64,000 bases of DNA from Desulfovibrio sp. (GCA_017528345.1 JAFXOX010000002.1:1-64000); one strand, 5' to 3'. Shown: positions 8,474-17,555, counted from the stretch's first letter. Notes: a model not told the origin generated them from the letters alone. Numbers and translations are program-made.

Positions 8474-9601
8474 CTACTCTGCACTGAGCTCTTCACCGTA
8501 GAGATCCTCCACATGCCGCTTAAACGCATCGAAGGACTTGCCGGCAATGGCTGCGCGTGCCTGACGCATAAGATCAAGATAATAGGTCAGATTATGCAGG
8601 CTGTTCAAGCGATAGCTTAAAAGCTCATGACTGACATAGAGGTGCCTGAGATAGGCACGTGAAAAAGTCCGGCAGGTGTAGCAGCTGCAGTTGGGATCAA
8701 GAGGCCCCTGATCCTCGGCATATTCTCGGCGTTTGATATTGACCTTGCCCAGAGACGTATACAGCGTGCCATTACGGGCATTGCGCGTCGGTAAAACGCA
8801 GTCGAACATGTCAATGCCGCAGGCTATGCCCTCAATAAGGTCCAGAGGTGTTCCCACACCCATCAGATAATGCGCCTTGTCCTGCGGCAAAAGATCCGCT
8901 GTATAGGCAAGGGTTTCATACATCTGCTTTTTGCTTTCGCCCACTGAAAGGCCACCGATGGCAAGACCGTCAAAATCAAGAGCGGCAATTTCCTCAACAG
9001 CCCGTTTGCGCAGGTCCTCAAAAAAACCGCCCTGCACAATGCCAAATAAGAGACCTGGTCCGCTGTGGACCGGATAGGCAGTACGAGCTCTTTGCGCCCA
9101 GCGACCGGTCAGACCAAGAGAACGTCTGGTATAGCTGTAATCCGCTCCGTAGGGCACGCATTCATCAAGCATCATCATCACATCACTGCCAAGATTGCGC
9201 TGAATGGCAATGACTTTTTCTGGCGTAAAGAGATGTTTGGAACCGTCCAGATGGGAACGAAATTCCACGCCATCCTCGCTGATCTTAGCCAGAGAAGAAA
9301 GACTGAAGATCTGAAAACCGCCACTGTCAGTGAGTATAGCCCCATCAAAGGAGGCAAAACGGTGCAGACCACCCATACGGGCGACCAGTTCATCGCCTGG
9401 ACGCAGATAGAGATGATAGGTATTGCCAAGGATGAGCGGAGCTCCAATGGCGGCAAGATCATCAGGGGCAATGGCCTTGACTGAGCCTACGGTACCCACA
9501 GGCATGAAGATGGGCGTTGGGATATCACCGTGGGCCGTATGCAGGATGCCTGTACGGGCAGATCCGTCACAGGCCGTAAGTGTAAAAAAATTTGATTCCA
9601 T
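8474..9601 (-). CDS. tgt: Queuine tRNA-ribosyltransferase (tRNA-guanine transglycosylase)
   Basis: Exchanges guanine 34 of GUN anticodon tRNAs for preQ1 in queuosine synthesis. Catalytic aspartates are in ILTDSGGFQ and [16 protein letters not shown]; substrate loop [11 protein letters not shown]; the zinc site is CSCYTC followed by H about 30 residues on (NSLHNLTYY). Length about 375 aa is normal. Start taken as the ATG of MESNFFTL; a GTG five codons earlier is possible, and neither has a clear Shine-Dalgarno, so translation may depend on nadE just upstream (stop 27 bases away). Confidence 0.95.
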   Translation of the reverse strand: MESNFFTLTACDGSARTGILHTAHGDIPTPIFMPVGTVGSVKAIAPDDLAAIGAPLILGNTYHLYLRPGDELVARMGGLHRFASFDGAILTDSGGFQIFSLSSLAKISEDGVEFRSHLDGSKHLFTPEKVIAIQRNLGSDVMMMLDECVPYGADYSYTRRSLGLTGRWAQRARTAYPVHSGPGLLFGIVQGGFFEDLRKRAVEEIAALDFDGLAIGGLSVGESKKQMYETLAYTADLLPQDKAHYLMGVGTPLDLIEGIACGIDMFDCVLPTRNARNGTLYTSLGKVNIKRREYAEDQGPLDPNCSCYTCRTFSRAYLRHLYVSHELLSYRLNSLHNLTYYLDLMRQARAAIAGKSFDAFKRHVEDLYGEELSAE

Positions 9602-9628
9602 GCAGCTAGAGTACACAGAGCTCGTGTT

Positions 9629-11179
9629 CTAGGCAAGTACCGGCTGAAAACGGCCGGATACGGGATAGCGGCATATTGCTGTAAAGGGACGACTGCTGAC
9701 AAACAGGGCCAAGGGCTCCTGCCTGCGCTTGAATTCAGCGCCAAGCAGGCGCCGGGTAAGATCGCTGTATTCTGCCCGCCCCTGCAAGATCTGCTCAATG
9801 TGTGGGTCAAGCTCAGCATAGACGGGAAGGCTGTCACTGTCTTTCTGATTGGGTGCGAGCTCAGCAGATGGCGCTTTTTCAAGAATGCGCCGGGGAATTT
9901 CCAAAGACTTGGGGAAATGATTTCTGTACCAGGTTGCCAGTACATAGACCTGGGTTTTGGTCAGATCACCAATGACCGCAAGAGCCCCGATGGTATCGCC
10001 GTAAAGCGTGGAGTAACCCATGGCGGCTTCGCTTTTATTGCTCGTATTGAGGACAAGGCCCTGAGCCCTATTGGCCAGGGAAGAGAGAATAACGGCACGA
10101 ATGCGTGCCTGAAGATTTTCAAAAGTCACATCACCGGCTCTCACGGGAAAAGCCTCAAGACTCGGAGCTAAAGCCTGTGTCAAGGATGCCATCAAAGGTT
10201 CTATGGGGACCGTAAAACTTGGCACAGCCAGATTTCTGATAAGCTCAGCGGCGTCTTCTCGTGAGGCCTGACTGGTATAGGGAGAGGGCATGAACACAGC
10301 GGTCACGTTGTCTGCGCCAAGAGCCGCACAAGCTATGGCTAGAACAAGCGCAGAATCAAGACCGCCTGAAAGCCCCACAAAGGCTCTTGAAAGACCACAA
10401 TGGTGCACAAAATCCCGCGTGCCCATGACAAGCGCCTCCCAGAGAGCTTCCTGCTCTTGCGGGGCTGCCGTGATCTTCTCTGTCTGCGTCAAGACAATAT
10501 CCTCTGCAAAGGCAAGGCCTCGACTGCGTAATATCCCCTGTCTGTCCATAACAAGACTCATGCCAGGATATAGCATGCCATCCTCAGCACCAACAGCGGA
10601 CACAACAGCCACAGGGAGATCAAAAGTCCGAGCGAGATCTGAGTACCTTCCTTCAAGCTCCCTCTGCAGGCCCTCTCTCCAGGCAATGGCTGAAAGTACC
10701 AAAAGGCAATCTGGCTTTTGTCCGGGCCATGAGCTGGTCCATGGCGGGAAAAAAATCAGAGGTCTCAGGTCTGGTTGGGATTGCACAGCAAGCAAGATTC
10801 CCACCCTGTGGGATCCAAGACAGAACGAGCCAAAAGCAAAATTGCCCTGAACAGTAAGGGAGTTCAAGGAAATCTTCTTCCGACAACCGTGCGCAAGAAG
10901 AACACAGCCAAGCATGTCATTATGGTTGAACGCTTGCAAATAGGGGACAAGCAGTGTTTTTGCAGAATGCCTGGCTGCCAACAAAGACAGGGCCTGCTCC
11001 TGGGCACGGGCATAAGCCTGCCACAAGCCAAGACTTGCCACAGTCACCCCACAGAGGGCATTGGGAGGCAGACAATAGAGTTCAGCTTCAGGGGCCTGCT
11101 CTAAAATTTCTCCAAGATGGGCGAGATTCCCTGCAAAGTCTCCAGCCCTTGCCGAACATTGTACCAGTCCACACTGCAT
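9629..11179 (-). CDS. nadE: NAD+ synthetase with a degenerate N-terminal glutaminase domain
   Basis: Last step of NAD synthesis, amidation of deamido-NAD. The C-terminal synthetase domain is intact: ATP pyrophosphatase loop GLSGGLDSALVLAI (269-282), NLQARIRAVILSSLANR, NTSNKSEAAMGY, GDLTKTQVY and KDSDSLP. The N-terminal 230 residues have the nitrilase fold of glutamine-dependent enzymes, but the catalytic triad looks lost. Where the family has FPELALSG this has LPPNALCG (no Glu); where it has the EKR lysine this has QGNFAF; where the nucleophile sits in GVLICED this has GILLAVQ (no Cys). Start chosen at 11179 behind GGAGG; length 516 aa. It is probably ammonia-dependent or supplied by another amidotransferase. 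Confidence 0.9.
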   Translation of the reverse strand: MQCGLVQCSARAGDFAGNLAHLGEILEQAPEAELYCLPPNALCGVTVASLGLWQAYARAQEQALSLLAARHSAKTLLVPYLQAFNHNDMLGCVLLAHGCRKKISLNSLTVQGNFAFGSFCLGSHRVGILLAVQSQPDLRPLIFFPPWTSSWPGQKPDCLLVLSAIAWREGLQRELEGRYSDLARTFDLPVAVVSAVGAEDGMLYPGMSLVMDRQGILRSRGLAFAEDIVLTQTEKITAAPQEQEALWEALVMGTRDFVHHCGLSRAFVGLSGGLDSALVLAIACAALGADNVTAVFMPSPYTSQASREDAAELIRNLAVPSFTVPIEPLMASLTQALAPSLEAFPVRAGDVTFENLQARIRAVILSSLANRAQGLVLNTSNKSEAAMGYSTLYGDTIGALAVIGDLTKTQVYVLATWYRNHFPKSLEIPRRILEKAPSAELAPNQKDSDSLPVYAELDPHIEQILQGRAEYSDLTRRLLGAEFKRRQEPLALFVSSRPFTAICRYPVSGRFQPVLA

Positions 11180-11524
11180 ATTGCCTCCGTGACTGCAAAA
11201 CCTCGAGTCTTTCGTTGATGGGCGGATGTACTCCATGGCAGACTGTCAGCCCAACAGGAAAACAACTATTTCCTGGAGAGAGCTCGGCCAATCTTCTCAA
11301 GACAGCTGACTATCCAAATTTTTTTCGCAGTCTGCACAGTTTTTGTGAATTTTTGTCACATCTTACCGAACTTCTCCACCGCCCTCAAGAAAGGTATTGT
11401 CTGGCAGGCAAGACCAAAATTGCGTTTGCAAAGGCCAAGCATCCTGCACACAGTGGCATAGATCAAACATCTGATTTGGGATGGCTTTGCTCTCAAAAAA
11501 AACGTTTTTAGCAAACATAAGGTC
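11180..11524. other. Intergenic region upstream of nadE
   Basis: No gene recognised. It separates nadE from the terminator of the two-component block. The minus strand carries the nadE Shine-Dalgarno at its left edge; no promoter was identified with confidence. Confidence 0.5.
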
Positions 11525-11566
11525 AAAAAAAGAGCCACGATATCTCGAAAGATACCATGGCTCTTT
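11525..11566 (-). terminator. Intrinsic terminator of the two-component block
   Basis: On the minus strand AAAGAGCCA pairs with TGGCTCTTT (11558-11566 and 11529-11537), with a further inner TATC/GATA pairing, followed by a run of T. It lies about 35 bases after the stop of the REC-kinase gene. Confidence 0.85.
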
Positions 11567-11598
11567 GCGATTTCAGATCCACACCTGATTCGTAGAAC

Positions 11599-12780
11599 TT
11601 AGGCAACGTTGCTTGCCTCGCGCTGCATGTCCCCAAGAGGCAAAAGAAGCGTAAAGCAAGCGCCCCTTTCATCTCTTCTGTTTTCTCCAATGAGCTTTCC
11701 TCCACGCACATGGGCAAGAGAGCGGGCAACGGCGAGACCAAGCCCTGCAAAACGGCCAAGAAGAAAACCATCCCCGCTGCGCTTTTGAGGCTCAAGGGAA
11801 CGCGTACTAAAAAAAGGATCAAAGATGTGAGGTAAGGCCTCATCGGAGATTCCTGTGCCATTGTCGGCAATAGCAAGGGCATACCAGCGACTGCCATCCT
11901 TGTCTTTCTGTTCCTTTGCCCGAATACTGATTTTCCCAGGTTGATCCGAGTTTTGGATTTCTATGGCGTCAAGGGCGTTTTCAAGCACATGCAAAAGGAT
12001 CTGCTTCACCTCCTGGCGCACCCCTTCCGGCTGTGCGTTAACGCCTGAAAAATCACACGTCACTTTGGTTGCCGTAGATTCAAGGCGTGAGTTCTGTTTG
12101 CGTAAAACGTTCTCCACAAGATCAGGGATGGAAAGAGCCTCAATATGAATATCCATGCCGTGGCCGACCATCAAAAGCTTCTGTGTAAGTTCGCGAACCC
12201 TCCTCCCTTGTGTTTTTATGGTCGTAAGGGCTGTATAGACCTCTTCGACTTCAGGCTTCTTTGTCCCCTCAAAAAGCTCTTCGAGATCGTCTTCAATAAG
12301 CCCTGCCGCCTGTACGATAATATTCAGGGGATTATTCACCTCATGAGCCACGCCTTCCGCCACGCGCCCGAGAACGCGCCAACGCGCAGCCTCCGTCAAC
12401 CGTTGTGCTTCTGCCTTTGCTTGGGCCCGTTCCTGGACTTTTCCACACTCGAAAAGCACTTCTTCCAGACGAACCGGTTTTGAAAGCCAGTTTCGCGCCC
12501 CGTACTGCATAGCTACAACAGCTTTTCTCACATCACCGGCTCCCGAAAGCATAACGACATCAAGCTCCGGGTACTGTTTGCGGAAAATGCGCAAAAGGGC
12601 AAGGCCATCCATGCTCGGAAGCCCCACATCCATGAAAACAAGATCACAAGAGTTTTCCGCCATGAGGCTCTGGGCCTCTTCACCATTCTGGGCGACAAGG
12701 ACCTCAAAGGAACGAAGGCGGAGACGTTCGGCAAGGGGAGAGGCAAAGGCCATCTCATCATCTACAATAAGTACGCGCAT
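11599..12780 (-). CDS. Cytosolic hybrid: response-regulator receiver followed by histidine kinase
   Basis: Soluble signalling protein with a receiver domain at the N-terminus (acidic pocket DD7-8, phospho-acceptor Asp51 in VFMDVGLPSMDG, conserved Lys101 in LSKP) and a kinase at the C-terminus (HisKA motif GVAHEVNNP with His146; N box ENALDAI; G1 IADNGTGI; F box FDPFFSTR; G2 GLGLAVAR). There is no output domain and no membrane segment. Such proteins relay phosphate from an upstream regulator. It is the last gene of the block, 38 bases after another receiver protein (12819-13292), its likely partner. Confidence 0.88.
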   Translation of the reverse strand: MRVLIVDDEMAFASPLAERLRLRSFEVLVAQNGEEAQSLMAENSCDLVFMDVGLPSMDGLALLRIFRKQYPELDVVMLSGAGDVRKAVVAMQYGARNWLSKPVRLEEVLFECGKVQERAQAKAEAQRLTEAARWRVLGRVAEGVAHEVNNPLNIIVQAAGLIEDDLEELFEGTKKPEVEEVYTALTTIKTQGRRVRELTQKLLMVGHGMDIHIEALSIPDLVENVLRKQNSRLESTATKVTCDFSGVNAQPEGVRQEVKQILLHVLENALDAIEIQNSDQPGKISIRAKEQKDKDGSRWYALAIADNGTGISDEALPHIFDPFFSTRSLEPQKRSGDGFLLGRFAGLGLAVARSLAHVRGGKLIGENRRDERGACFTLLLPLGDMQREASNVA

Positions 12781-12818
12781 GCTTCCATCCTAACCGTGAA
12801 AAAACGACAAACAGGGGG

Positions 12819-13292
12819 CTAGGCGTCCCGTCCGGCAAGGACATCTTTTTCGTTTAATACATCGCGAGCCGAATCAAAGTCTCCTCCCTCGGCCAAAGAA
12901 ACAGCAACCATGGCGTTTTCCACCTTATCGCGGTAGGCCATACGAATGCTCGTCAGCAGTTCATCGATATCCATCGGCTTGCGCAGAAAATTGTAGGCCC
13001 CCATGCGATAGGCCGTCTGCTCCTCCGCATCGCCACCGTGACCTGTAAGAATGATGACCTGCACCTGAGGATTGTTTTTCTTGACACTCCGCAACACTTC
13101 AAAGCCGTCCATTCCGGGCATGCGAAGATCAAGAACAATCACGTCGGTCGGCTGCGTCACCTCTTTCAAAGCCGTAGGTCCGTCGTAGGCAACTCGTGCC
13201 GCAAAACCGCGCATAGCAAGCCGTTCGGCCAGGGTGTCCACAAATTGTTTCTCATCATCCACCAAAATAATTTTAATATCTTCCTTGGTCAT
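12819..13292 (-). CDS. Single-domain response regulator with C-terminal tail
   Basis: CheY-like receiver of 157 aa: acidic pocket in ILVDDEKQF, phospho-acceptor Asp in VIVLDLRMPGMDG, switch Thr in ILTGHGGD and Lys in LRKPMD. A tail of about 35 residues (EGGDFDSARDVLNEKDVLAGRDA) follows and has no DNA-binding motif. Start at 13292 is set by AAGGAG seven bases upstream. Just upstream lies the iscB relic that splits this pair from the rest of the signalling block. Confidence 0.88.
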   Translation of the reverse strand: MTKEDIKIILVDDEKQFVDTLAERLAMRGFAARVAYDGPTALKEVTQPTDVIVLDLRMPGMDGFEVLRSVKKNNPQVQVIILTGHGGDAEEQTAYRMGAYNFLRKPMDIDELLTSIRMAYRDKVENAMVAVSLAEGGDFDSARDVLNEKDVLAGRDA

Positions 13293-13383
13293 AGTAACTC
13301 CTTCCTGCACAGCATGTGCCTACGGTCGGCAAAAGGTTCCGGAGAGCGTCACGCTCCCGTTCAGAGCGTTATCATTTCCCACG

Positions 13384-13416
13384 AGAAGACTCCTTCCTCT
13401 TAGGGAGGAGATGAAT
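13384..13416 (+). mobile_element. IS200/IS605-like end hairpin
   Basis: CTCCTTCCTCTTAGGGAGGAG is an end-type hairpin followed by ATGAATCG. It lies 170 bases beyond the 3' end of the iscB relic and probably marks that end of the element. Just past it, two direct copies of ATTGACAAA...AAATTG (about 13522 and 13547) resemble plus-strand promoter -35 boxes; the second is followed after 17 bases by TAAATT. Confidence 0.45.
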
Positions 13417-13585
13417 CGTTTTTTCTTGACCTTGAATCCGTGAGATAATTTGCAAAAATTATATATAACTCATTAATATTATTAACAAAAAGAGATTTTC
13501 TCTTTTTCACCCAAACCCCATATTGACAAAGACAAAAATTGCAGTCATTGACAAAAAATTGTATCCGTTATAAATTAGATAATTT

Positions 13586-14460
13586 TTATATAAAACACCA
13601 GCCAGCATTATGTTGTAGAAATTGAGATTGCGTAATGGAAAATCTTTTTCCACTAATTTTATCAACATAGTATCTTATTGCTGATTTTTTATGAATAATT
13701 CGTATTTTTTTGTCATACAGACAGATGGTACATGGTAAAACTATGTCTCTCTCATTATACGATCGTTTTGACGGTAAGACCTTCATCTGTGAAATTTCAC
13801 GAAAAGCTTCTTTTTTTCCGTATTCTTGGTGTCGCTGTTCATAGTATTCCTGTAAGAAAAAACCTTTTTGCTCTGTCCGTGGTTTTCTGTTTTTGGCAAT
13901 AACAGATCCGTTCAATTTGTATGTTCTTTCACTTGTTTTATGAACAATCTGGCGGTTATGGCGTCTGAATCTTCTGGCAATCTAGTAGCTGTCAGGAATC
14001 TTACTGAAAGAAAGATTTTTTCTAAGGCAGACTATTGCGATAGCGTCAAGCCAGTGGTCTTTCGGCAGTTTCCACTGCTCACGGAACGTACAGGTCTGAT
14101 AACCTGAAACATCAAAGACATTATCTTCACCAAAGAGAGTAACAAGTGCCCGATAAATATAAGGACCTGCTACGTTGAGAACAGAAAGATGGTGATATTT
14201 TTTGAACAGCTTTTGCAGAGACAAGCCAAATTTTCAGGTTTTTCAAGAGCAACAGCACAGCCGATATTCTCGCGACCTCAATCCAGTCCGACAAAACACG
14301 ATGAAACGACATGATATTTCATAGAGTAGTTGAAAGACCAATGGACGCATGGTTCGACACAGACACGCCCGTGTCGAACCATCTACCACATCTTTTTGAC
14401 ATTTTTGGTCGGAGTCATGGGTTGACCCTGAATATCCAAAACACCTGCGTACCTAGAAAA
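13586..14460 (-). pseudogene. iscB: Decayed IscB (RNA-guided nuclease, ancestor family of Cas9), copy 1
   Basis: Reading three frames in series restores the IscB order. The PLMP domain is at 14456-14400 (VLDIQGQPMTPTKNVKK, standing for the usual VLD...PLMP). RuvC-I is VGLD-stop-GRENIGCAVAL near 14290-14250, where TGA replaces the proline of DPGR. After a jump in frame comes KKYHHLSVLN, then the RuvC-III segment WKLPKDHWLDAIAIVC (compare PKDH-LDA in IscB), then RRFRRHNRQIVHKTSERTY, LNGSVIAKNRKP and the C-terminal domain ending NAGWCFI. Lesions: TAG at 14385-14383, TGA at 14280-14278, a frameshift, TAG at 13984-13982, and loss of bridge helix, HNH and RuvC-II (roughly 250 codons) between RuvC-I and KKYHH. 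It cannot make a working nuclease. It resembles the OgeuIscB type. Confidence 0.88.
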
Positions 14461-14467
14461 CCTTTGT

Positions 14468-14620
14468 GATAATACGTTTCGGAAAATCCGAAAGAAATGT
14501 CGCCATAGACTGGATACTGCTTATCCGATTACAGAAGTCGTGGCATAAACTCTGGTCGTCCATATGCTTGACGCATACTCAGCTGTATCCGTTGTCTTTG
14601 TCCTGAAGACGTAAAAATGA
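14468..14620 (-). ncRNA. Omega-RNA-like leader of iscB copy 1 (relic)
   Basis: Sequence upstream of the iscB relic, where IscB omega RNA is encoded. It aligns with the leader of copy 2 at 39355-39495: blocks TTCAGGACAAAGAC, CGGAT...TGAG, CGACCAGAGT..A.GCCACG and GTATCCAGTCTATGGC are shared. It ends in the perfect hairpin TTTCGGA-TTT-TCCGAAA (14493-14477) and then TATCACAAAGG before the coding region. Copy 2 has a different but equally perfect hairpin in the same place, which supports an RNA structure. Confidence 0.65.
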
Positions 14621-14703
14621 TCTCACGGATTCAGGTTGACAATACAAGCTGTATATCGGAGTCAGTCAGACAACAGTAATGTTGCGTGATTTCGTTTACA
14701 TCC

Positions 14704-14743
14704 GAGAATCCTCGTCCTCTTTAAGAGCGGGGAGTATGTCAAT
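14704..14743 (+). mobile_element. IS200/IS605-like end at the stop codon of the kinase-like gene
   Basis: GAATCCTCGTCCTCTTTAAG followed by AGCGGGGAGTATGTCAAT matches the consensus of IS605-type right ends seen at 641-676 and 34943-34973. Its last bases contain the TGA stop of the gene on the minus strand. Bases 14621-14703 read weakly as a tnpB tail. Confidence 0.55.
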
Positions 14744-15401
14744 GGTTTTCGGTCTGTGCTTCAGCTTCGGAAATGGTCAAGAAAAAGCAGGGGTCCTGAG
14801 AGGTCCAGGGCATGAGTTTTGCCATCCAGCCAATACGTGGTCCTTCAAAACGAGGGCAGCTTGCAAGAGCCGAAACAACAAGTTCTCGGTTTGTGCCTGC
14901 GACGACCTCGATCTTCACCCCCTCATGCTTATTTCGCCGCTCCCCTGAAAATTTCAGAGATACCTGTCCACCGACAGACGTGCACAGATCCACCACATCA
15001 AGAAGCGCCCGGAAGAGCAGAACAGGAGAAAACTGTGCCCAGACGGGATCTTCTCCATCGTCAGTCAAAAGCGTAATTTTGGAGGATCTGGCCTCGCGCG
15101 CGTAGAGAAGACAAAAATCATGGCAGACACGTGTGATGTCGCAGGGACCGTTCGTCTCTATGTCGGAGGCGTAGGCAAGATAGTCCATGGCGTCGGAGAG
15201 GGCCGCTCCCTGACGTACGGCCTTCTGGGAATCTTCAAGAACCGTATGCAAACGGGCTTGATGCGAGTTTTCAGCACTTTTCTGTTCCATATCCAGGAGA
15301 TCTATGCCAAGGCCTGTGGATTCTCGAATCACGGCAAGGATATTGCGTAATTCATGCACAGCCGATGCGAATAAGCGAGCCACACATCTTCTCTCGGTCA
15401 T
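14739..15401 (-). CDS. Histidine-kinase-like protein without recognisable ATP-binding boxes
   Basis: Soluble protein of 220 aa beginning with a dimerisation/phospho-acceptor helix (FASAVHELRNILAVI, His16). The rest has the length of a catalytic domain but lacks clear N, G1 and G2 boxes; only the final strand FFLTIS is reminiscent. It may act as a phosphotransfer protein or a dead kinase. Its start overlaps the previous receiver gene by four bases. Its stop codon falls within an IS605-like end, so the natural C-terminus might be slightly altered. Confidence 0.65.
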   Translation of the reverse strand: MTERRCVARLFASAVHELRNILAVIRESTGLGIDLLDMEQKSAENSHQARLHTVLEDSQKAVRQGAALSDAMDYLAYASDIETNGPCDITRVCHDFCLLYAREARSSKITLLTDDGEDPVWAQFSPVLLFRALLDVVDLCTSVGGQVSLKFSGERRNKHEGVKIEVVAGTNRELVVSALASCPRFEGPRIGWMAKLMPWTSQDPCFFLTISEAEAQTENH

Positions 15402-15784
15402 TTTTCGTTCCCTTGTGTTGCGCTTCCACGTATTGCTGCTTCAACGGTCGCCACAAAATCCTTAAAAGCCAGTGGCTTTGTGAGACAGGCAAAAGCTTGC
15501 GAAATTGGACTTATACCAGTGTCATCAACGGCCTGATGGCCTGTCAGGAGAATAATCGGCATAGCCGGGTACATCATCTTCAATTGCCTGATAGCTTCAT
15601 CACCGGGCAGACCCGGCATAAAAAGGTCAAGAACCACAAGATCCGGTTTGTCCGCTGTAACAGCTCTAATGGCTTCCGCCCCATCGTAGACAACCTGCAC
15701 GTCATAATCACGCAGCCTGAGACGCTCAGCAAGAGTATCCACAAAGTCACGTTCGTCATCAGCCAGCAGTAATCGCAATCCCAT
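15398..15784 (-). CDS. Single-domain response regulator (CheY-like)
   Basis: Receiver domain only, 128 aa: ADDERDF acidic pocket, phospho-acceptor Asp in LVVLDLFMPGLPG, Thr in LLTGHQ, Lys in LTKPLAF. Start at 15784 lies one base after the stop of the upstream kinase, so the longer frame that overlaps the kinase is rejected. The kinase-receiver pair is evidently cognate. No output domain; phosphate is probably passed on or acts through protein contact. Confidence 0.9.
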   Translation of the reverse strand: MGLRLLLADDERDFVDTLAERLRLRDYDVQVVYDGAEAIRAVTADKPDLVVLDLFMPGLPGDEAIRQLKMMYPAMPIILLTGHQAVDDTGISPISQAFACLTKPLAFKDFVATVEAAIRGSATQGNEK

Positions 15785-15785
15785 C

Positions 15786-17534
15786 TTATGCCTCTCCAGA
15801 CACATCGGGAGGAGTGAGGGGCAAGACCACCGTAAATGTAGAACCTTCCCCTTCGGTGCTCTCAACCGTGATGTGACCTCCAAGTTTCTGTACAATGCCA
15901 TATGTGATAAACATACCGAGCCCTGTCCCCTTGCTCTTCTTCGTTGAGTAGAAGGGCTCAAAAATATGCCTCAGCACTTCCTGTGACATACCTTTGCCAT
16001 TATCGGCAACGCTTACTGAGATACAACGATCTTCAGCCACACCTCGGATTTTAATAAAACGTTCACCGTTTCCCTTTCCCTGGCATTCACTCTGAGCATC
16101 CAAAGCATTGCCAATCAGATTCAAAAAGATCTGCTGCAGTTGCCCGCGGTCTGAAATGATCTCAGGCAAAGGCTCCGGAAAATCGGCTGCAAGAAGAACT
16201 CCGTGATGGCGCGCTTCCCGTTCAAGAAAGCCCATGGTTTCTTCAATAACTTCTTCGATATGCAATTCCTGACGGCTGACTTCCATACGCCTGGCAAAGC
16301 CTAAAAGACGGTGGGTAATGCCGCGAGCCCGTTCAACCGTGCTTTCAATGCCTTGAAGCAGATTGACAAGTCGCTGCTTTTCTTTTTCATCGCCGCCAAT
16401 TTTGTTCATGGTTAAAAGGTCCTGGGCGAGCCCAGCCTTTTCCAGAATCACAGCCAAGGGATTGTTGACCTCATGGGCAACACCGGCGGCAAGACGGCCA
16501 ATGGAGGAAAGTTTCTGATTATGCTCCATCTGCGCAAATACTGCGACCCTGCGTTCATCACTGGCTCTGAGTCGATCCACAAGATGACGCATAAGCATAT
16601 TGGAGACAAGCACAATAAGAGCAATACCTCCGAAAATAACCCAGAGTAACTCGGCGCGCAGCGCAAGCCAGGGCCTGAAGGCCGTGTCAATAGGCTTGAT
16701 GGCGACGAGACGGAAGTCTGTTCCCTTTATGGTACAAAGTGCCATAAGATACGAACGACCATCGTTGCCCTCTTTGCGAATCACCTCCGTATCATGCACG
16801 GCATGGGGAAGCTGAAAAGGCATTTTTCCAAGTGCTTTCCCGTAAAGGGCTGAATCGGTCTGCAAAACCCCCTGATCATTTACAAGAAAAACATCTGTAT
16901 CACGACTTTTTCCATCTGGAACAGCAATCTGCTGTATGGGCAGTGTATCCGTCGCTACTCGCAGCGTCCATTCCGCCCCGTTCTCCTCCAGCCTATGAAC
17001 GGCAATGACAAGGTGCGGATAGCCACGATAGCCCAAAAAAGCCGGACTGATATAATGCCCTCGTATTTCCGTGTCCTTCAGCCATTGTTTGCCGGCGTAA
17101 TCAGCTCCTTTCAGCTGATAAGGCCCGACATAGGCGATTTGCCGGCCATTTTTATCCACAAGTCCCATATCCACAAAACCCTGGTACTGACTCTTCAAAG
17201 CATGAAAAATACGATTCAGGGTATGCTCATGGGAGAGGTCTTGCAGATGATAGGCATGCGCCATGAAACTCACCGTGGAAACACGTTCTCCGAGATAAAG
17301 CTCAATGCCTGCCTGCGTTTTGTGTGCCAAAGCGGCAAGAGGTGTTTCCATTTCCTCTTCAAGTGTGCGCATGTACTGCGAATGACTGATGAAGGTCAAA
17401 ATAAGGAGCGGCGCCACTGAAACCGTCACCATGAGAACAGTCATAAGACGTTTGAGGGTTTCATAACGTACCGGGGAGATGGCGTCAGGCACCTCCAGAG
17501 CGCGTGCAAAATAGGCCTTGAGTCGATGAAACAT
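15786..17534 (-). CDS. Membrane sensor histidine kinase with periplasmic Cache-like domain
   Basis: Two membrane helices (about 31-50 and 297-316) flank a periplasmic sensor of about 245 residues with double-Cache features (GFVDMGLVDKNGRQIAYVGP, DVFLVNDQGVLQTDS). The cytosolic part has HisKA (GVAHEVNNP, His354), N box (IGNALDAQ), G1 (VADNGKGM), F box (FEPFYSTK) and G2 (GTGLGMFI), all intact. It lies directly after the exporter pair (TauE and a three-helix protein), so an ion or small organic acid handled by the exporter is a reasonable guess for its ligand. Confidence 0.9.
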   Translation of the reverse strand: MFHRLKAYFARALEVPDAISPVRYETLKRLMTVLMVTVSVAPLLILTFISHSQYMRTLEEEMETPLAALAHKTQAGIELYLGERVSTVSFMAHAYHLQDLSHEHTLNRIFHALKSQYQGFVDMGLVDKNGRQIAYVGPYQLKGADYAGKQWLKDTEIRGHYISPAFLGYRGYPHLVIAVHRLEENGAEWTLRVATDTLPIQQIAVPDGKSRDTDVFLVNDQGVLQTDSALYGKALGKMPFQLPHAVHDTEVIRKEGNDGRSYLMALCTIKGTDFRLVAIKPIDTAFRPWLALRAELLWVIFGGIALIVLVSNMLMRHLVDRLRASDERRVAVFAQMEHNQKLSSIGRLAAGVAHEVNNPLAVILEKAGLAQDLLTMNKIGGDEKEKQRLVNLLQGIESTVERARGITHRLLGFARRMEVSRQELHIEEVIEETMGFLEREARHHGVLLAADFPEPLPEIISDRGQLQQIFLNLIGNALDAQSECQGKGNGERFIKIRGVAEDRCISVSVADNGKGMSQEVLRHIFEPFYSTKKSKGTGLGMFITYGIVQKLGGHITVESTEGEGSTFTVVLPLTPPDVSGEA

Positions 17535-17555
17535 GCCACGTCCTTTGAAAAAAAA

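Noticed and set aside
14349..14382. Perfect 12-bp inverted repeat first taken for an omega-RNA stem or terminator
   Set aside because: Translation shows that it lies inside the PLMP part of the iscB relic, between two recognised motifs; the RNA-like leader is further upstream.
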